DNA from: Muricomes sp. | GTDB lineage: Bacteria; Bacillota; Clostridia; Lachnospirales; Lachnospiraceae | Length of the DNA: 10,908 nt | Reading direction: 5' to 3' | Assembly (NCBI GenBank): GCA_020024675.1 | Contig: JAHHTM010000021.1 | Coordinates: 1 to 10,908, forward strand | Made by a program: the position numbers and the translations under genes | Shown: piece by piece, positions 1 to 7,044 of the stretch | Numbering within the stretch: the stretch's first letter is position 1 | Layout of the letters: the number at the start of each line of letters is the position of its first letter | The notes under the pieces: model-generated | Databases searched by the model: none | What the model was told of the DNA's origin: nothing | What the model saw: only the letters and a program-made list of their open reading frames with translations

Positions 1-223
1 GTCCGTTGTAATAGGTCGGATCCCACTCATCTTCTGCAATCTCTGGGGTACCTACAATCTCAGATCCATTAAAGCTAAGACCTTTTGGAAGATTCTCTAT
101 TTCATGTATAATTTCTGCATCTTTATCATGTAGGGTTACTTTAATCGGTTTGATTGGATGTCCTTCGTTATAATCAATATCTTTGCTATAATCCAGATCC
201 GTGAAAATAACATCCGCGCCAAC
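1..223 (-). repeat. Second copy of the 208-residue module (cut by window edge)
   Basis: Residues 929 to the edge repeat residues 721-795 with only three amino-acid differences over 75. At DNA level the two copies differ at 3 bases in the 120 bp nearest the window edge, but at about 21 of the next 103 bp, mostly silent changes. More copies may follow outside the window. Confidence 0.85.
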
Positions 224-3007
224 CGGTACCTCATCTAGCTTATTTTCTGCTACTTTAATTACCTTCACTTTGATAACCGCTTTTCCTACTTTTTCAAGTC
301 CGTCTACACGGAATCCAAGTGTTACCGATGTATCTCCTACTTTTGAAAGATCTGGTTTTTCCAAGATTTCTACTTTCACACCTTTTTCTGGCAGATTTTT
401 AATCTTTGCAGCATAATCCTTTACAGTTGGAACAACTCCATTGACCTCGACTGGTTCAAAGTCTTTGTACTGCGGATTGAAAATATCATGTTTTCCAAAA
501 TCAATTTCGTTATAATCCGCAACTCCGTCTCGATCTCGATCTCTTCTGATAACAATTTTTGCAGATCTTACAAGTACAATATTTCCTTTTTGAGCCTTGA
601 TCTTTATTTTAAACTCTTTATGAAGTCCGTTGTAATAGGTCGGATCCCACTCATCTTCTGCAATCTCTGGGGTACCTACGATCTCAGATCCATTAAAGCT
701 AAGACCTTTTGGAAGATTCTCTATGTTATGTATAATTTCTGCATCCTTGTCATGTAATATTACTTTAATTGGTTTGATTGGGTGTCCCTCATTATAGTCA
801 ATATCCTTACTGTAATCCAAGTCAGTAAAGATAACATCCCCTCCTACCAGAACTTCTTTTCCATCATTTTCACTTTCTGGTTTTTCTGGATTTGGAGGCG
901 TTACTGCTGAATCTGGAACTTTGTCTTTATCTTCTTCTGTTCCGGAGAACTTAAACTGAATGTAAAGTCGTCCAGGCACATTACTATTGTTTTTTGCATC
1001 TACTACTTCATATAGTGATTCTCGTCCTGCACCTGCTAATGTCTTTGTTGTATATTCATACATTTCTCCTGATTTAGAAATGACACGAACTTTAATGTTT
1101 TTATATTTGAAACTCTCTGGCGCATCAATAACCTGTTTGAGGTAAAAAATATTTTCTGGATTATCTGGATCCATAACAATATTCTCTACTCGATACCATG
1201 TGTTTCCATCAAGGCTATAATGAATTTGATTCACATAGTCTGTACTATAATTACCAAGTTCAATTGTAAATTTATCCTGCGTGATTGAAGCCACATGTTT
1301 TACAGTTACTTCAATTCTTCCTATTGCCGGATAATTTTTAAGACTCATTCCATCTGTGATTGGTGTCTTCTTATCTGTATCAAACATTTCAATTCCACGC
1401 GATTCAAAATCTTTCACAGACACTACTTCTTCTGTATTGTCTTTTTTGATCAGCGTAACTTTAAGTTTGGAAAGATCCAGTTTTTCTCTTGTGTTTGCAT
1501 ATATTACTTTATGTTTTGGTTCTGTAACTTTTGTATCCTTTACATTATTTTTCTTGGTCGCATCGTTTACAGACTTCTTCATGGCATCTCCTACTGACTG
1601 TGCGATACCATTCCCACTTATCGTAGCTCCACTGACTGCATCAAACATTTCTTTTGCATCATATCGATCCCCTAAATACTCTTTTATAACTTTAGAAACG
1701 GCTTTGATTTTGGTACTGGCCAATTCAAGGTTTGCAGTCTTCAAAGATTCCGCATACTCTTTTCCAAACAATTTTACTGCTACATCATATGGATTTTTTG
1801 CTCCCAAAAGTTGATCTTTATAAATCATATACAGACTAGATACAGCCACTGTTTTACGTGCCTTTTCTCCTTGTAAATGATTTATGATGTTCATTGCCTT
1901 ATCCCGAAATTCCATATCATCAGCATACTCTGACTTGTTTTCTGAAACTTTAATATCTACAATTTTTGCATCTTTCACTGTTACATTCGTCTTAATTGTT
2001 CCCCAACCATGAAAGCCAACACCATATCCAATATACTCTCCATCACTCATCTCGCCCTTGATGTAGAAAGAATCCAGTTCATTCGGAATTACAATAGGAA
2101 TGTCTCCTGACCCCTGGTTACCGCCATTGATATTTTGTCCTGAACCACCATTATTTCCAGAGTTTGAACTACTATTATTTTCGCTATTGGCTTGGTTGCT
2201 TTCACCTTGGGCTTTTTTCAATGCGTCTTTCACTGCATCGATAATTCCCTGACTAGAATAAGTAGCTCCGGAAACAGTTTCAACGTTTCCGCTTCCACTG
2301 GATAAAATTCGTTGAATTACACTCATCGCATTTTCAAAATACGGAGAATCTTCACTATGGCTTATTATTTCAATGTTCACAAGTACATTATTTCTTACAG
2401 TTACACGTACTTGTATTGCACCATTTAGCCCCATTCCTGTACCAATATATGTACCATCTTTCAGACCGCTTGTCTGCACGCTTGTACTTCCTGGCACAAT
2501 TGGTCTTTTCGCACTTGTTGCAACCTTTTTTATAACTTCTTTCTTTCTCTTAGGCTTTTTCTTTACAGTTTTATCTACAGTTGTTCTTGCCTTCTCTATT
2601 GCATTAAATACAGCTTCTTTAATTGCATCCGATGTAACAGTTGCCCCAGAAACAGAATCTACATCTGGTGTGTTATTTGCAACAATCTCTGCAATAACCG
2701 CATATGCTCGCTCATAGTATTCTGGAGTCTCTGAATGAGACAAAATCTCAACAGATTTAATTTTTCCGTCCTCAATCACTACGCTTACACGTACAACCCC
2801 TCCAAATCCCTCTGCTTCTCCTTCATAAGTACCATCTTTGTATTCCACTTCCACATTTGGATCGTTCTGTTGTATACTTACCGTTTTATGGCCGTGATCT
2901 TTTGCTGGCTGGCTCGTGTTAAAATTTTGAGTACTCACCGAATAAATAATTCCGGCAGTTGCCAAAATACACACGGCACCCGTTAGCACTTTATCTTTGG
3001 ATCTCAT
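1..3007 (-). CDS. Multi-FMN-binding surface protein (3' end outside window)
   Basis: Minus-strand frame open from ATG at 3007 to the window edge: 1002 codons, no stop. Residues 7-25 form a hydrophobic signal or anchor segment after a basic start, so the protein is exported. Three FMN-binding domains (FMN_bind type) follow: about 56-142, 182-268 and 320-480. Each has a DG-x-Y-x-G start and an SGAT motif (T123, T249, T462), the threonine to which ApbE links FMN. A Lys-rich linker (149-168) and an Asn/Gly/Ser linker (270-302) separate them. Residues about 498-572 resemble a bacterial Ig-like domain; 573-690 is an unrecognised beta-like region; 703-716 is a Pro-rich spacer. From 721 a 208-residue unit starts and repeats at 929. 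It holds a He_PIG-like part (LPKGLSFNGSEIVGTP), a calcium-loop-like DRDRDG-x-x-D-x-x-E stretch, and a Rib-like part. Ribosome binding site AAGGAAAGGAAG. Known of the family: such domains carry electrons outside the membrane. The cell-wall anchor, if any, lies beyond the edge. Confidence 0.9.
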   Translation of the reverse strand, partial: MRSKDKVLTGAVCILATAGIIYSVSTQNFNTSQPAKDHGHKTVSIQQNDPNVEVEYKDGTYEGEAEGFGGVVRVSVVIEDGKIKSVEILSHSETPEYYERAYAVIAEIVANNTPDVDSVSGATVTSDAIKEAVFNAIEKARTTVDKTVKKKPKRKKEVIKKVATSAKRPIVPGSTSVQTSGLKDGTYIGTGMGLNGAIQVRVTVRNNVLVNIEIISHSEDSPYFENAMSVIQRILSSGSGNVETVSGATYSSQGIIDAVKDALKKAQGESNQANSENNSSSNSGNNGGSGQNINGGNQGSGDIPIVIPNELDSFYIKGEMSDGEYIGYGVGFHGWGTIKTNVTVKDAKIVDIKVSENKSEYADDMEFRDKAMNIINHLQGEKARKTVAVSSLYMIYKDQLLGAKNPYDVAVKLFGKEYAESLKTANLELASTKIKAVSKVIKEYLGDRYDAKEMFDAVSGATISGNGIAQSVGDAMKKSVNDATKKNNVKDTKVTEPKHKVIYANTREKLDLSKLKVTLIKKDNTEEVVSVKDFESRGIEMFDTDKKTPITDGMSLKNYPAIGRIEVTVKHVASITQDKFTIELGNYSTDYVNQIHYSLDGNTWYRVENIVMDPDNPENIFYLKQVIDAPESFKYKNIKVRVISKSGEMYEYTTKTLAGAGRESLYEVVDAKNNSNVPGRLYIQFKFSGTEEDKDKVPDSAVTPPNPEKPESENDGKEVLVGGDVIFTDLDYSKDIDYNEGHPIKPIKVILHDKDAEIIHNIENLPKGLSFNGSEIVGTPEIAEDEWDPTYYNGLHKEFKIKIKAQKGNIVLVRSAKIVIRRDRDRDGVADYNEIDFGKHDIFNPQYKDFEPVEVNGVVPTVKDYAAKIKNLPEKGVKVEILEKPDLSKVGDTSVTLGFRVDGLEKVGKAVIKVKVIKVAENKLDEVPVGADVIFTDLDYSKDIDYNEGHPIKPIKVTLHDKDAEIIHEIENLPKGLSFNGSEIVGTPEIAEDEWDPTYYNG
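224..847 (-). repeat. 208-residue surface module, first complete copy
   Basis: This in-frame unit covers residues 721-928 of the flavoprotein. It has a He_PIG-like part (721-820), an acidic DxDxDG loop (823-834) like thrombospondin type 3 calcium loops, and a Rib/alpha-like part (845-925, with the signature NLPEKG...DLSKVGDTSVTLGF). The next copy starts exactly 624 bases further on. The module probably acts as a stalk that holds the FMN domains away from the cell surface; that role is inference. Confidence 0.75.
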
Positions 3008-3092
3008 ATTTTTCTTCCTTTCCTTGCACATTTAATAAAAATTAAGAAATACACCACTCGCTTTACCGTGCAATCTATGGTAAACTGAAATG

Positions 3093-3110
3093 GGTTAGTT
3101 TAATCTAACC
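3093..3110 (-). promoter_or_regulatory. Palindromic operator at the flavoprotein transcription start
   Basis: Minus-strand sequence GGTTAGATTAAACTAACC is an 18-bp palindrome with one mismatched central pair. It begins about three bases after the predicted +1, a place where a bound dimer would block transcription. A near copy (15/18 identical, same orientation) sits at the apbE promoter. The bound protein is unknown; the half-site recalls DtxR/IdeR-type operators, but the spacing differs from the classical box. Confidence 0.65.
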
Positions 3111-3119
3111 AATGGTCAT

Positions 3120-3148
3120 ATATTACAGAATCACTAATTTGAAGTCAA
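3120..3148 (-). promoter_or_regulatory. Promoter of the flavoprotein gene
   Basis: On the minus strand TTGACT (3148-3143) is followed by a 17-base spacer and TAATAT (3125-3120), close to the sigma-A consensus. The start of transcription should lie near 3113, giving a leader of about 106 nt. The leader contains the palindromic operator and then a 6-bp hairpin (TTTACC/GGTAAA, 3062-3084). Confidence 0.75.
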
Positions 3149-3162
3149 CAAAATAATATATT

Positions 3163-3174
3163 TTTTAGCTAAAA
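3163..3174. promoter_or_regulatory. Small perfect palindrome in the divergent intergenic region
   Basis: TTTTAGCTAAAA is a perfect 12-bp palindrome about 15 bp upstream of the flavoprotein -35 and about 35 bp before the AraC-type start codon. It could be a regulator site or just AT-rich upstream DNA. No clear promoter was found for the AraC-type gene in this 200-bp intergenic region. Confidence 0.25.
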
Positions 3175-3209
3175 CCATAATTTTATTATCCAAAAGGAGA
3201 ACTCTATAA

Positions 3210-4187
3210 ATGACTTTCGAAGAAAATATTTGCAAATTATTAAACATAAATTTCTTACAAAATTGCTGTAATCCATCAATCAAACAATATCAACTAAAAC
3301 CACAGACAGGAAAGGGCACTTGCAAAATAATTCAATTAGGATGCCATGCCGCAATCATCCTGTTTGATTGTAGTTTTCTTAGAAATTATACTTATTTTGT
3401 ACAAGATAAGGACTTGTTACACATCTCTTACTACATAGATGTACATAATGCACAGTCTTGTTTTCATACAAATCAACAACTACTCCCCAACACATTTTAT
3501 GCACATTTAGGATGTTCTAAAAAATCTAGAACAACTTATGAAAACCATACACCGGTAAAATCAATCCATATCTTTCTCACTCCAAAATATTATGACACTT
3601 ATTTGTCCAAGACTGTGCCAGATTGTAGCACACATTTGAAAGAAGCCATTTCTCTTCTTAATGAAATGGAATGCTTCCCAGAACTTTCGTTTGTACTTCA
3701 TCAACTTTACAGTTATCAAGGATCCGATTTATCATCCTTACTTTTTTACAAAAGCAAACTAACTGAAATTTTGGCTTTAATTCTTCATAAATCACTAGAT
3801 TCTGCGTGTTCTTTGACTCGTCACGTTAAACAATCAGATATAGAAACTGTACAACAGATTGCTGAATATATTTCTTCACACGTAACACAGGAAGTTTCAT
3901 TGGATTCATTAGCACATATGGCTTACATGAGTCCTGCAAAACTAAAATATGTTTTTAAATCTGTTTATCATTGTTCTATACGAGACTATCGTTTACAGAA
4001 ACGAATGCATGTTGCAAAAGAATTTCTATATCACACTGATTTACCGGTTTCTGATATAGCTGCCCATCTTGGATACCATAATTCCGGCAATTTTTCTGCA
4101 ATTTTCAAGAAACACACTGGATTCTCTCCAAAAGATTTCCGTTTATTTTCTCGAACTTCTTCACTATATAAATTTAGCAGCCAGTAA
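3210..4187 (+). CDS. AraC-family transcriptional regulator
   Basis: A 325-residue protein starting at ATG, with AAGGAG ten bases upstream. The last ~105 residues are a clear AraC/XylS DNA-binding domain with two helix-turn-helix units: the first around SLDSLAHMAYMSPAKLKYVFK, the second around PVSDIAAHLGYHNSGNFSAIFKKHTGFSPKDFR. The N-terminal ~190 residues would be the effector domain and are only loosely like PchR-type (siderophore-sensing) regulators. Ten cysteines lie in the first 155 residues, high for a cytoplasmic regulator. It is divergent from the flavoprotein gene and convergent with apbE, so it probably controls one or both. The ligand cannot be told from the sequence. The family call is sure; the target is inferred from position. 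Confidence 0.9.
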   Translation: MTFEENICKLLNINFLQNCCNPSIKQYQLKPQTGKGTCKIIQLGCHAAIILFDCSFLRNYTYFVQDKDLLHISYYIDVHNAQSCFHTNQQLLPNTFYAHLGCSKKSRTTYENHTPVKSIHIFLTPKYYDTYLSKTVPDCSTHLKEAISLLNEMECFPELSFVLHQLYSYQGSDLSSLLFYKSKLTEILALILHKSLDSACSLTRHVKQSDIETVQQIAEYISSHVTQEVSLDSLAHMAYMSPAKLKYVFKSVYHCSIRDYRLQKRMHVAKEFLYHTDLPVSDIAAHLGYHNSGNFSAIFKKHTGFSPKDFRLFSRTSSLYKFSSQ

Positions 4188-4203
4188 ATAACTGACTGCT
4201 AAA
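4173..4203. terminator. Hairpin terminator between convergent araC-type gene and apbE
   Basis: The 13-base arms TTTAGCAGCCAGT (4173-4185) and ACTGACTGCTAAA (4191-4203) pair with one mismatch around an AAATA loop. The hairpin overlaps the stop codon of the regulator gene. A T-rich run (4205-4222) follows on the plus strand; the minus-strand side is AT-rich with no real T run. It should end the regulator transcript and may also serve apbE. Confidence 0.65.
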
Positions 4204-4212
4204 GTATAATAT

Positions 4213-5304
4213 TTATTTATTTTTCTGCCTGATAATATGTGCTTTTCCAATTTTTGATTCAAATTTATGTTCTAACCCTTCTGTTACATATATTGTTCCA
4301 TCATCTGTAACCAGAATAGCATCAAAATCATTTGAATGTTCCATCCAATATTGTTGCGCTTTATCCACCCCCATAACAAATAAAGCAGTAGAAAGACCAT
4401 CTGCAAGAGTTCCATCTTCACTGACAATCGTAACCGAATCCAAACCGCTTTGTGCCGGTTTTCCCGTTTTAGGATCTAAAATGTGATGATATCTCACGCC
4501 ATTTTCTTCAAAAAACCGTTCATATCCACCGGATGTTATAACCGCTTTATCGCTAATGCTTAAAATCCCAAGATACTCTTTTTCTCCTTTGGGATCTCTG
4601 ATTCCTACTCTCCAGTCAGTCCCATCTGTCTTTTTTCCTTTTACCTGAACATTTCCGCCTAAATTTACAATCCCACTGGAAATATCATATTGGTCAAAAA
4701 TATCCATAATACATGAAGAAGTATACCCTTTGGCAATTCCCCCAAAATCTACTTTCATACCATTTTCTAGAAATTGAACTTCTCTTTGTTCCGGATCATA
4801 AGAAACCTTTGACACATCCGCAAGCGGCAAAAGTTTATCAATGGTTTCCTGAGAAGGTACTTTGTATTCCCCACTTATAAATCCCCAGTTTTCCATTAGC
4901 GGATACATCATCACATCAAATGCTCCATCTGTTTCGTTGTAAAGTTTTAGAGAACGTTCTAATAAATACGCCGTATCTGCTGAACACATTCCAGCCCCAT
5001 TTTGATTTAACTTACCCACTTCACTTTCAGAACTTCCGGCCGATAACAACTGGTCAAGATATTCAATCTCTTTTTGTGCAGCCTGAACAGCCTCTTCTGC
5101 CTGAGCTCCATAGGCTGTAATCGTCATAAATGTATCCATTGCAAATACACTTGCCTCCGCTTTTGATTCTTCTCTCGGGTTTTCTACTATATTAGAACCA
5201 ACATCGTTATATGAACCATTGCCACAGGCACTTAACCCAAAACTTCCGACTATTATTCCTGCAACACAAAGATAACTGACCCATCTGTTTTTGTAACATT
5301 TCAT
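4213..5304 (-). CDS. apbE: FAD:protein FMN transferase, lipoprotein (ApbE)
   Basis: ApbE transfers FMN from FAD to the threonine of SGAT motifs in exported proteins, with Mg2+. With ATG at 5304 it has 363 residues. A frame-extending TTG at 5322 adds six codons but overlaps the AAAGGTGA ribosome binding site, which sits seven bases before the ATG; ATG is therefore preferred. Residues 1-27 are a lipoprotein signal with lipobox LSAC (Cys27), so the enzyme works outside the membrane, where its substrates are. Family motifs in order: MDTFMTITAYG after the signal, DFGGIAKGY near 185, NLGGNVQVKG near 215, HHILDPKTGKPA near 275, and ADGLSTALFVMG near 305 (metal and nucleotide site). All are intact. 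The obvious substrate is the flavoprotein gene at 1-3007, which shares its operator. The gene has its own promoter despite lying behind the AlkD-like gene. Confidence 0.95.
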   Translation of the reverse strand: MKCYKNRWVSYLCVAGIIVGSFGLSACGNGSYNDVGSNIVENPREESKAEASVFAMDTFMTITAYGAQAEEAVQAAQKEIEYLDQLLSAGSSESEVGKLNQNGAGMCSADTAYLLERSLKLYNETDGAFDVMMYPLMENWGFISGEYKVPSQETIDKLLPLADVSKVSYDPEQREVQFLENGMKVDFGGIAKGYTSSCIMDIFDQYDISSGIVNLGGNVQVKGKKTDGTDWRVGIRDPKGEKEYLGILSISDKAVITSGGYERFFEENGVRYHHILDPKTGKPAQSGLDSVTIVSEDGTLADGLSTALFVMGVDKAQQYWMEHSNDFDAILVTDDGTIYVTEGLEHKFESKIGKAHIIRQKNK

Positions 5305-5330
5305 ATTACATTCACCTTTCAATGCCTTTT

Positions 5331-5348
5331 GATTAGTTGAAACTAACC
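5331..5348 (-). promoter_or_regulatory. Palindromic operator at the apbE transcription start
   Basis: Minus-strand sequence GGTTAGTTTCAACTAATC has 8-bp arms (one G-T type mismatch) around two central bases. It lies over the predicted +1 (about 5345) of the apbE promoter. It matches the flavoprotein operator at 15 of 18 positions in the same orientation, so one dimeric repressor probably binds both. Confidence 0.65.
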
Positions 5349-5351
5349 ATC

Positions 5352-5380
5352 ATCTTATCATCGTTTTTTTTCTGTGTCAA
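5352..5380 (-). promoter_or_regulatory. apbE promoter inside the end of the AlkD-like gene
   Basis: On the minus strand TTGACA (5380-5375), a perfect -35, is followed by a 17-base spacer and TAAGAT (5357-5352). The -35 and spacer lie within the last codons of the AlkD-like gene, and the -10 lies just after its TGA stop. This separates apbE from the HAD/AlkD pair in regulation. Confidence 0.75.
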
Positions 5381-6101
5381 CTGCAGAAAACACTCCATGA
5401 ATCGAATCAATTTCCTTGCGATTTCTCTTCAAACTTCGCAAATATTTTTTCATTTCCACACTAATTTGCCTACTTTCTATGGCTTTTTGTAATGCTTTAT
5501 TATGTATCCAAACTGGAAGAACTTTACTTGTGAACAATGGAATCACTTCCTGGTACTGTTTGACAAGTGCCATACTATAATACCAGCTTATTGCCATATT
5601 AACATAATAATCTTCTGACTGTATCTGCAGGATACTCTTCAGCATTTCTGGTTTAAAATACTCCTCTAAAAACCAATTTAATTGCAATACAAGTGCAAAT
5701 CTTATCATATACGGCTCTCCACTTTGCAGCCATTTTTTCACATTTTGATACAACTTTGGCATATTTTGTTTTAATGCCTTCGGTCTGAAACTGTCACATA
5801 TCGCCCAATTGTCAATATATGGAAGAAATTCTTCTGTTCTTAATATAGCTTCCTCAAAATTTTTAGAAATTTTATCCACGATAAAACTATGCAGATGATT
5901 TTCTTCAAAATACTTATGTGGTACTTCTTTTAAAAATCCTTCTGCTTTTCCTTCTTTTACCAGCTCTCCTGCAAACTTTCGTAAATCTGGTAAGCGCACC
6001 CCGATTACTGTGTTCTCAGGTATATTCGGAACAAGTTTTTCCATAAATGCTTTATATTGAACATCTTGTAACCTAAACAGTCGTTCCTGTATATCATTCA
6101 T
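5358..6101 (-). CDS. AlkD-like DNA alkylation repair glycosylase (HEAT repeats)
   Basis: A 247-residue all-helical protein of the AlkC/AlkD HEAT-repeat family, which removes alkylated bases (such as N3- and N7-alkyl purines) without flipping the base. Residues equivalent to the Bacillus AlkD active site appear present: W99 and D103 in DNWAICDSF, R134 in YMIRFAL, and W173 in AISWYYSMA. Activity is therefore plausible. Start ATG with GGAGAAG upstream. It lies 28 bases after the HAD gene on the same strand and is probably co-transcribed with it. It ends with TGA directly followed by TAA. The C-terminal ~20 residues (IDSIHGVFSAVDTEKKR) look like an added polar tail. Confidence 0.88.
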   Translation of the reverse strand: MNDIQERLFRLQDVQYKAFMEKLVPNIPENTVIGVRLPDLRKFAGELVKEGKAEGFLKEVPHKYFEENHLHSFIVDKISKNFEEAILRTEEFLPYIDNWAICDSFRPKALKQNMPKLYQNVKKWLQSGEPYMIRFALVLQLNWFLEEYFKPEMLKSILQIQSEDYYVNMAISWYYSMALVKQYQEVIPLFTSKVLPVWIHNKALQKAIESRQISVEMKKYLRSLKRNRKEIDSIHGVFSAVDTEKKR

Positions 6102-6129
6102 ATACTTTTCTTCTCCATAACAATTCTGT

Positions 6130-6804
6130 TTATTTTTCTATATATTCAAACACTTCCATTGGTGTATCCAGTTGATTGAATTTTGGATTACGCTTAGACT
6201 GGTATTGCAATCCATCCTGAAAATACCAGGTTGCCTGCATTGGGTTCATCCCAAGTTCAGTTGCTGCTTCCAGTTCAAAACTTCCTCCATCTCCTATGTA
6301 AAGACATTCATCAGCACTAACCTGAAAATCTCTCATACATCTTTTGTAAATTTCATGATCCGGTTTTTGAAGTCCTTGCTCGTAAGACAGATATACCTGA
6401 TCAAAATATGGAAATAAAACACTATTACGAATGGCGATCACTTCTTCCGAGAAGCAATTACTGATAAGTCCAATTTTGATCTTTTTCTCTTTAAGTTTTT
6501 CCAACATAGGAAGAATCTGTGGATGTAACTGTCTGAATCCTTCTTCTTTTGTTGCCATACGTTTTTTTACAATCTTTTGTAACGTTTCTTCTGAATAACA
6601 GTTATTATTTTTCAGAATCGTTATGATGGTATCTTCAAAAGTCAACTTTCCAATCCAGCGTTCTTCTTCTGTCTTTCGCCAGTAAGGAAGAAATTTGTCT
6701 ACTGTAATCCCTGCATCTTTTGCCATTTCTTCACTGAAATATAAAGGACTTTTATAATGGGTTATCAATGTTTCATACATATCAAAAATTACTGCTTTTA
6801 TCAT
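6130..6804 (-). CDS. HAD-superfamily hydrolase (subfamily IA)
   Basis: A 224-residue cytoplasmic HAD hydrolase, probably a small-molecule phosphatase of unknown substrate. Motif I is FDMYETL: nucleophile D8 is kept, while the usual second Asp is Tyr10, as in dehalogenase-like members (FDxYGT). Motif II is S115 in GLISNC, motif III K147 in GLQKPDHEIY, motif IV GDGGSFELEAA (D172). The helical cap lies at about 15-90. Start ATG with AGAGGTG upstream. It is first of a two-gene unit with the AlkD-like gene. Whether it acts as phosphatase or dehalogenase is not decided by the sequence; the Tyr at the second Asp position makes a standard phosphatase less certain. Confidence 0.88.
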   Translation of the reverse strand: MIKAVIFDMYETLITHYKSPLYFSEEMAKDAGITVDKFLPYWRKTEEERWIGKLTFEDTIITILKNNNCYSEETLQKIVKKRMATKEEGFRQLHPQILPMLEKLKEKKIKIGLISNCFSEEVIAIRNSVLFPYFDQVYLSYEQGLQKPDHEIYKRCMRDFQVSADECLYIGDGGSFELEAATELGMNPMQATWYFQDGLQYQSKRNPKFNQLDTPMEVFEYIEK

Positions 6805-6839
6805 TTCTTCACCTCTGTTTAATCTTTATTTGTTTTTTC

Positions 6840-6868
6840 ATTATACATATAAATCTATTTTAGATAAA
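6840..6868 (-). promoter_or_regulatory. Likely promoter of the HAD/AlkD-like pair
   Basis: Minus strand: a perfect TATAAT (6845-6840) lies 35 bases before the HAD start codon. The -35 at 17-base spacing is poor (TTTATC, 6868-6863). An inverted repeat ATCTA/TAGAT (6853-6865) sits in the spacer and might be an operator. Confidence 0.45.
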
Positions 6869-6946
6869 CAACTTTTCATCCTTTGTTGTGTTATTGCACA
6901 TATTTTTCAAAAATAATCCCATAATTTTATTGATTCATAAAGAATT

Positions 6947-6966
6947 ATATGTGTTATAATACATAT
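6947..6966. promoter_or_regulatory. 20-bp palindrome covering the L25/Ctc -10 element
   Basis: ATATGT (6947-6952) and ACATAT (6961-6966) flank a core that is itself palindromic except for one pair, giving 9 of 10 paired positions. It covers the whole -10, so a bound repressor would shut the promoter. The sequence is AT-rich and no regulator family was recognised. Confidence 0.4.
6952..6960 (+). promoter_or_regulatory. Extended -10 promoter of the L25/Ctc gene
   Basis: TGTTATAAT is a perfect extended -10 (TGnTATAAT). A weak -35, TTGATT (6930-6935), is 19 bases upstream, so the extended -10 probably carries the promoter. The leader to the start codon is about 75 nt. Confidence 0.65.
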
Positions 6967-7044
6967 GGAACAAATAATCAATACTTAACAGACCATGAAA
7001 ACAGTCCGCTAAGCATGTATCAAAATTTTTGGAGGAAAAGATAA

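Noticed and set aside
1..850. Long near-identical DNA copies that could suggest a mobile element or assembly duplication
   Set aside because: The copies are in frame within one open reading frame, exactly 208 codons apart, and have diverged at silent sites. This fits a protein repeat, not an insertion sequence or a simple assembly error.
201..2986. Several plus-strand open frames of 60-150 codons
   Set aside because: They lie opposite the flavoprotein gene, have low-complexity Ser/Phe-rich sequence, no good ribosome binding sites and no family resemblance.
3110..3209. A promoter for the AraC-type gene
   Set aside because: TTGAAG at 3139-3144 has no -10 at a usable distance, and the CATAAT and TATTAT boxes have no matching -35; nothing could be called.
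5305..5322. Six-codon longer start of apbE from TTG
   Set aside because: The TTG codon is part of the stretch that supplies the AAAGGTGA ribosome binding site for the ATG at 5304; starting at ATG also gives a normal lipoprotein signal.
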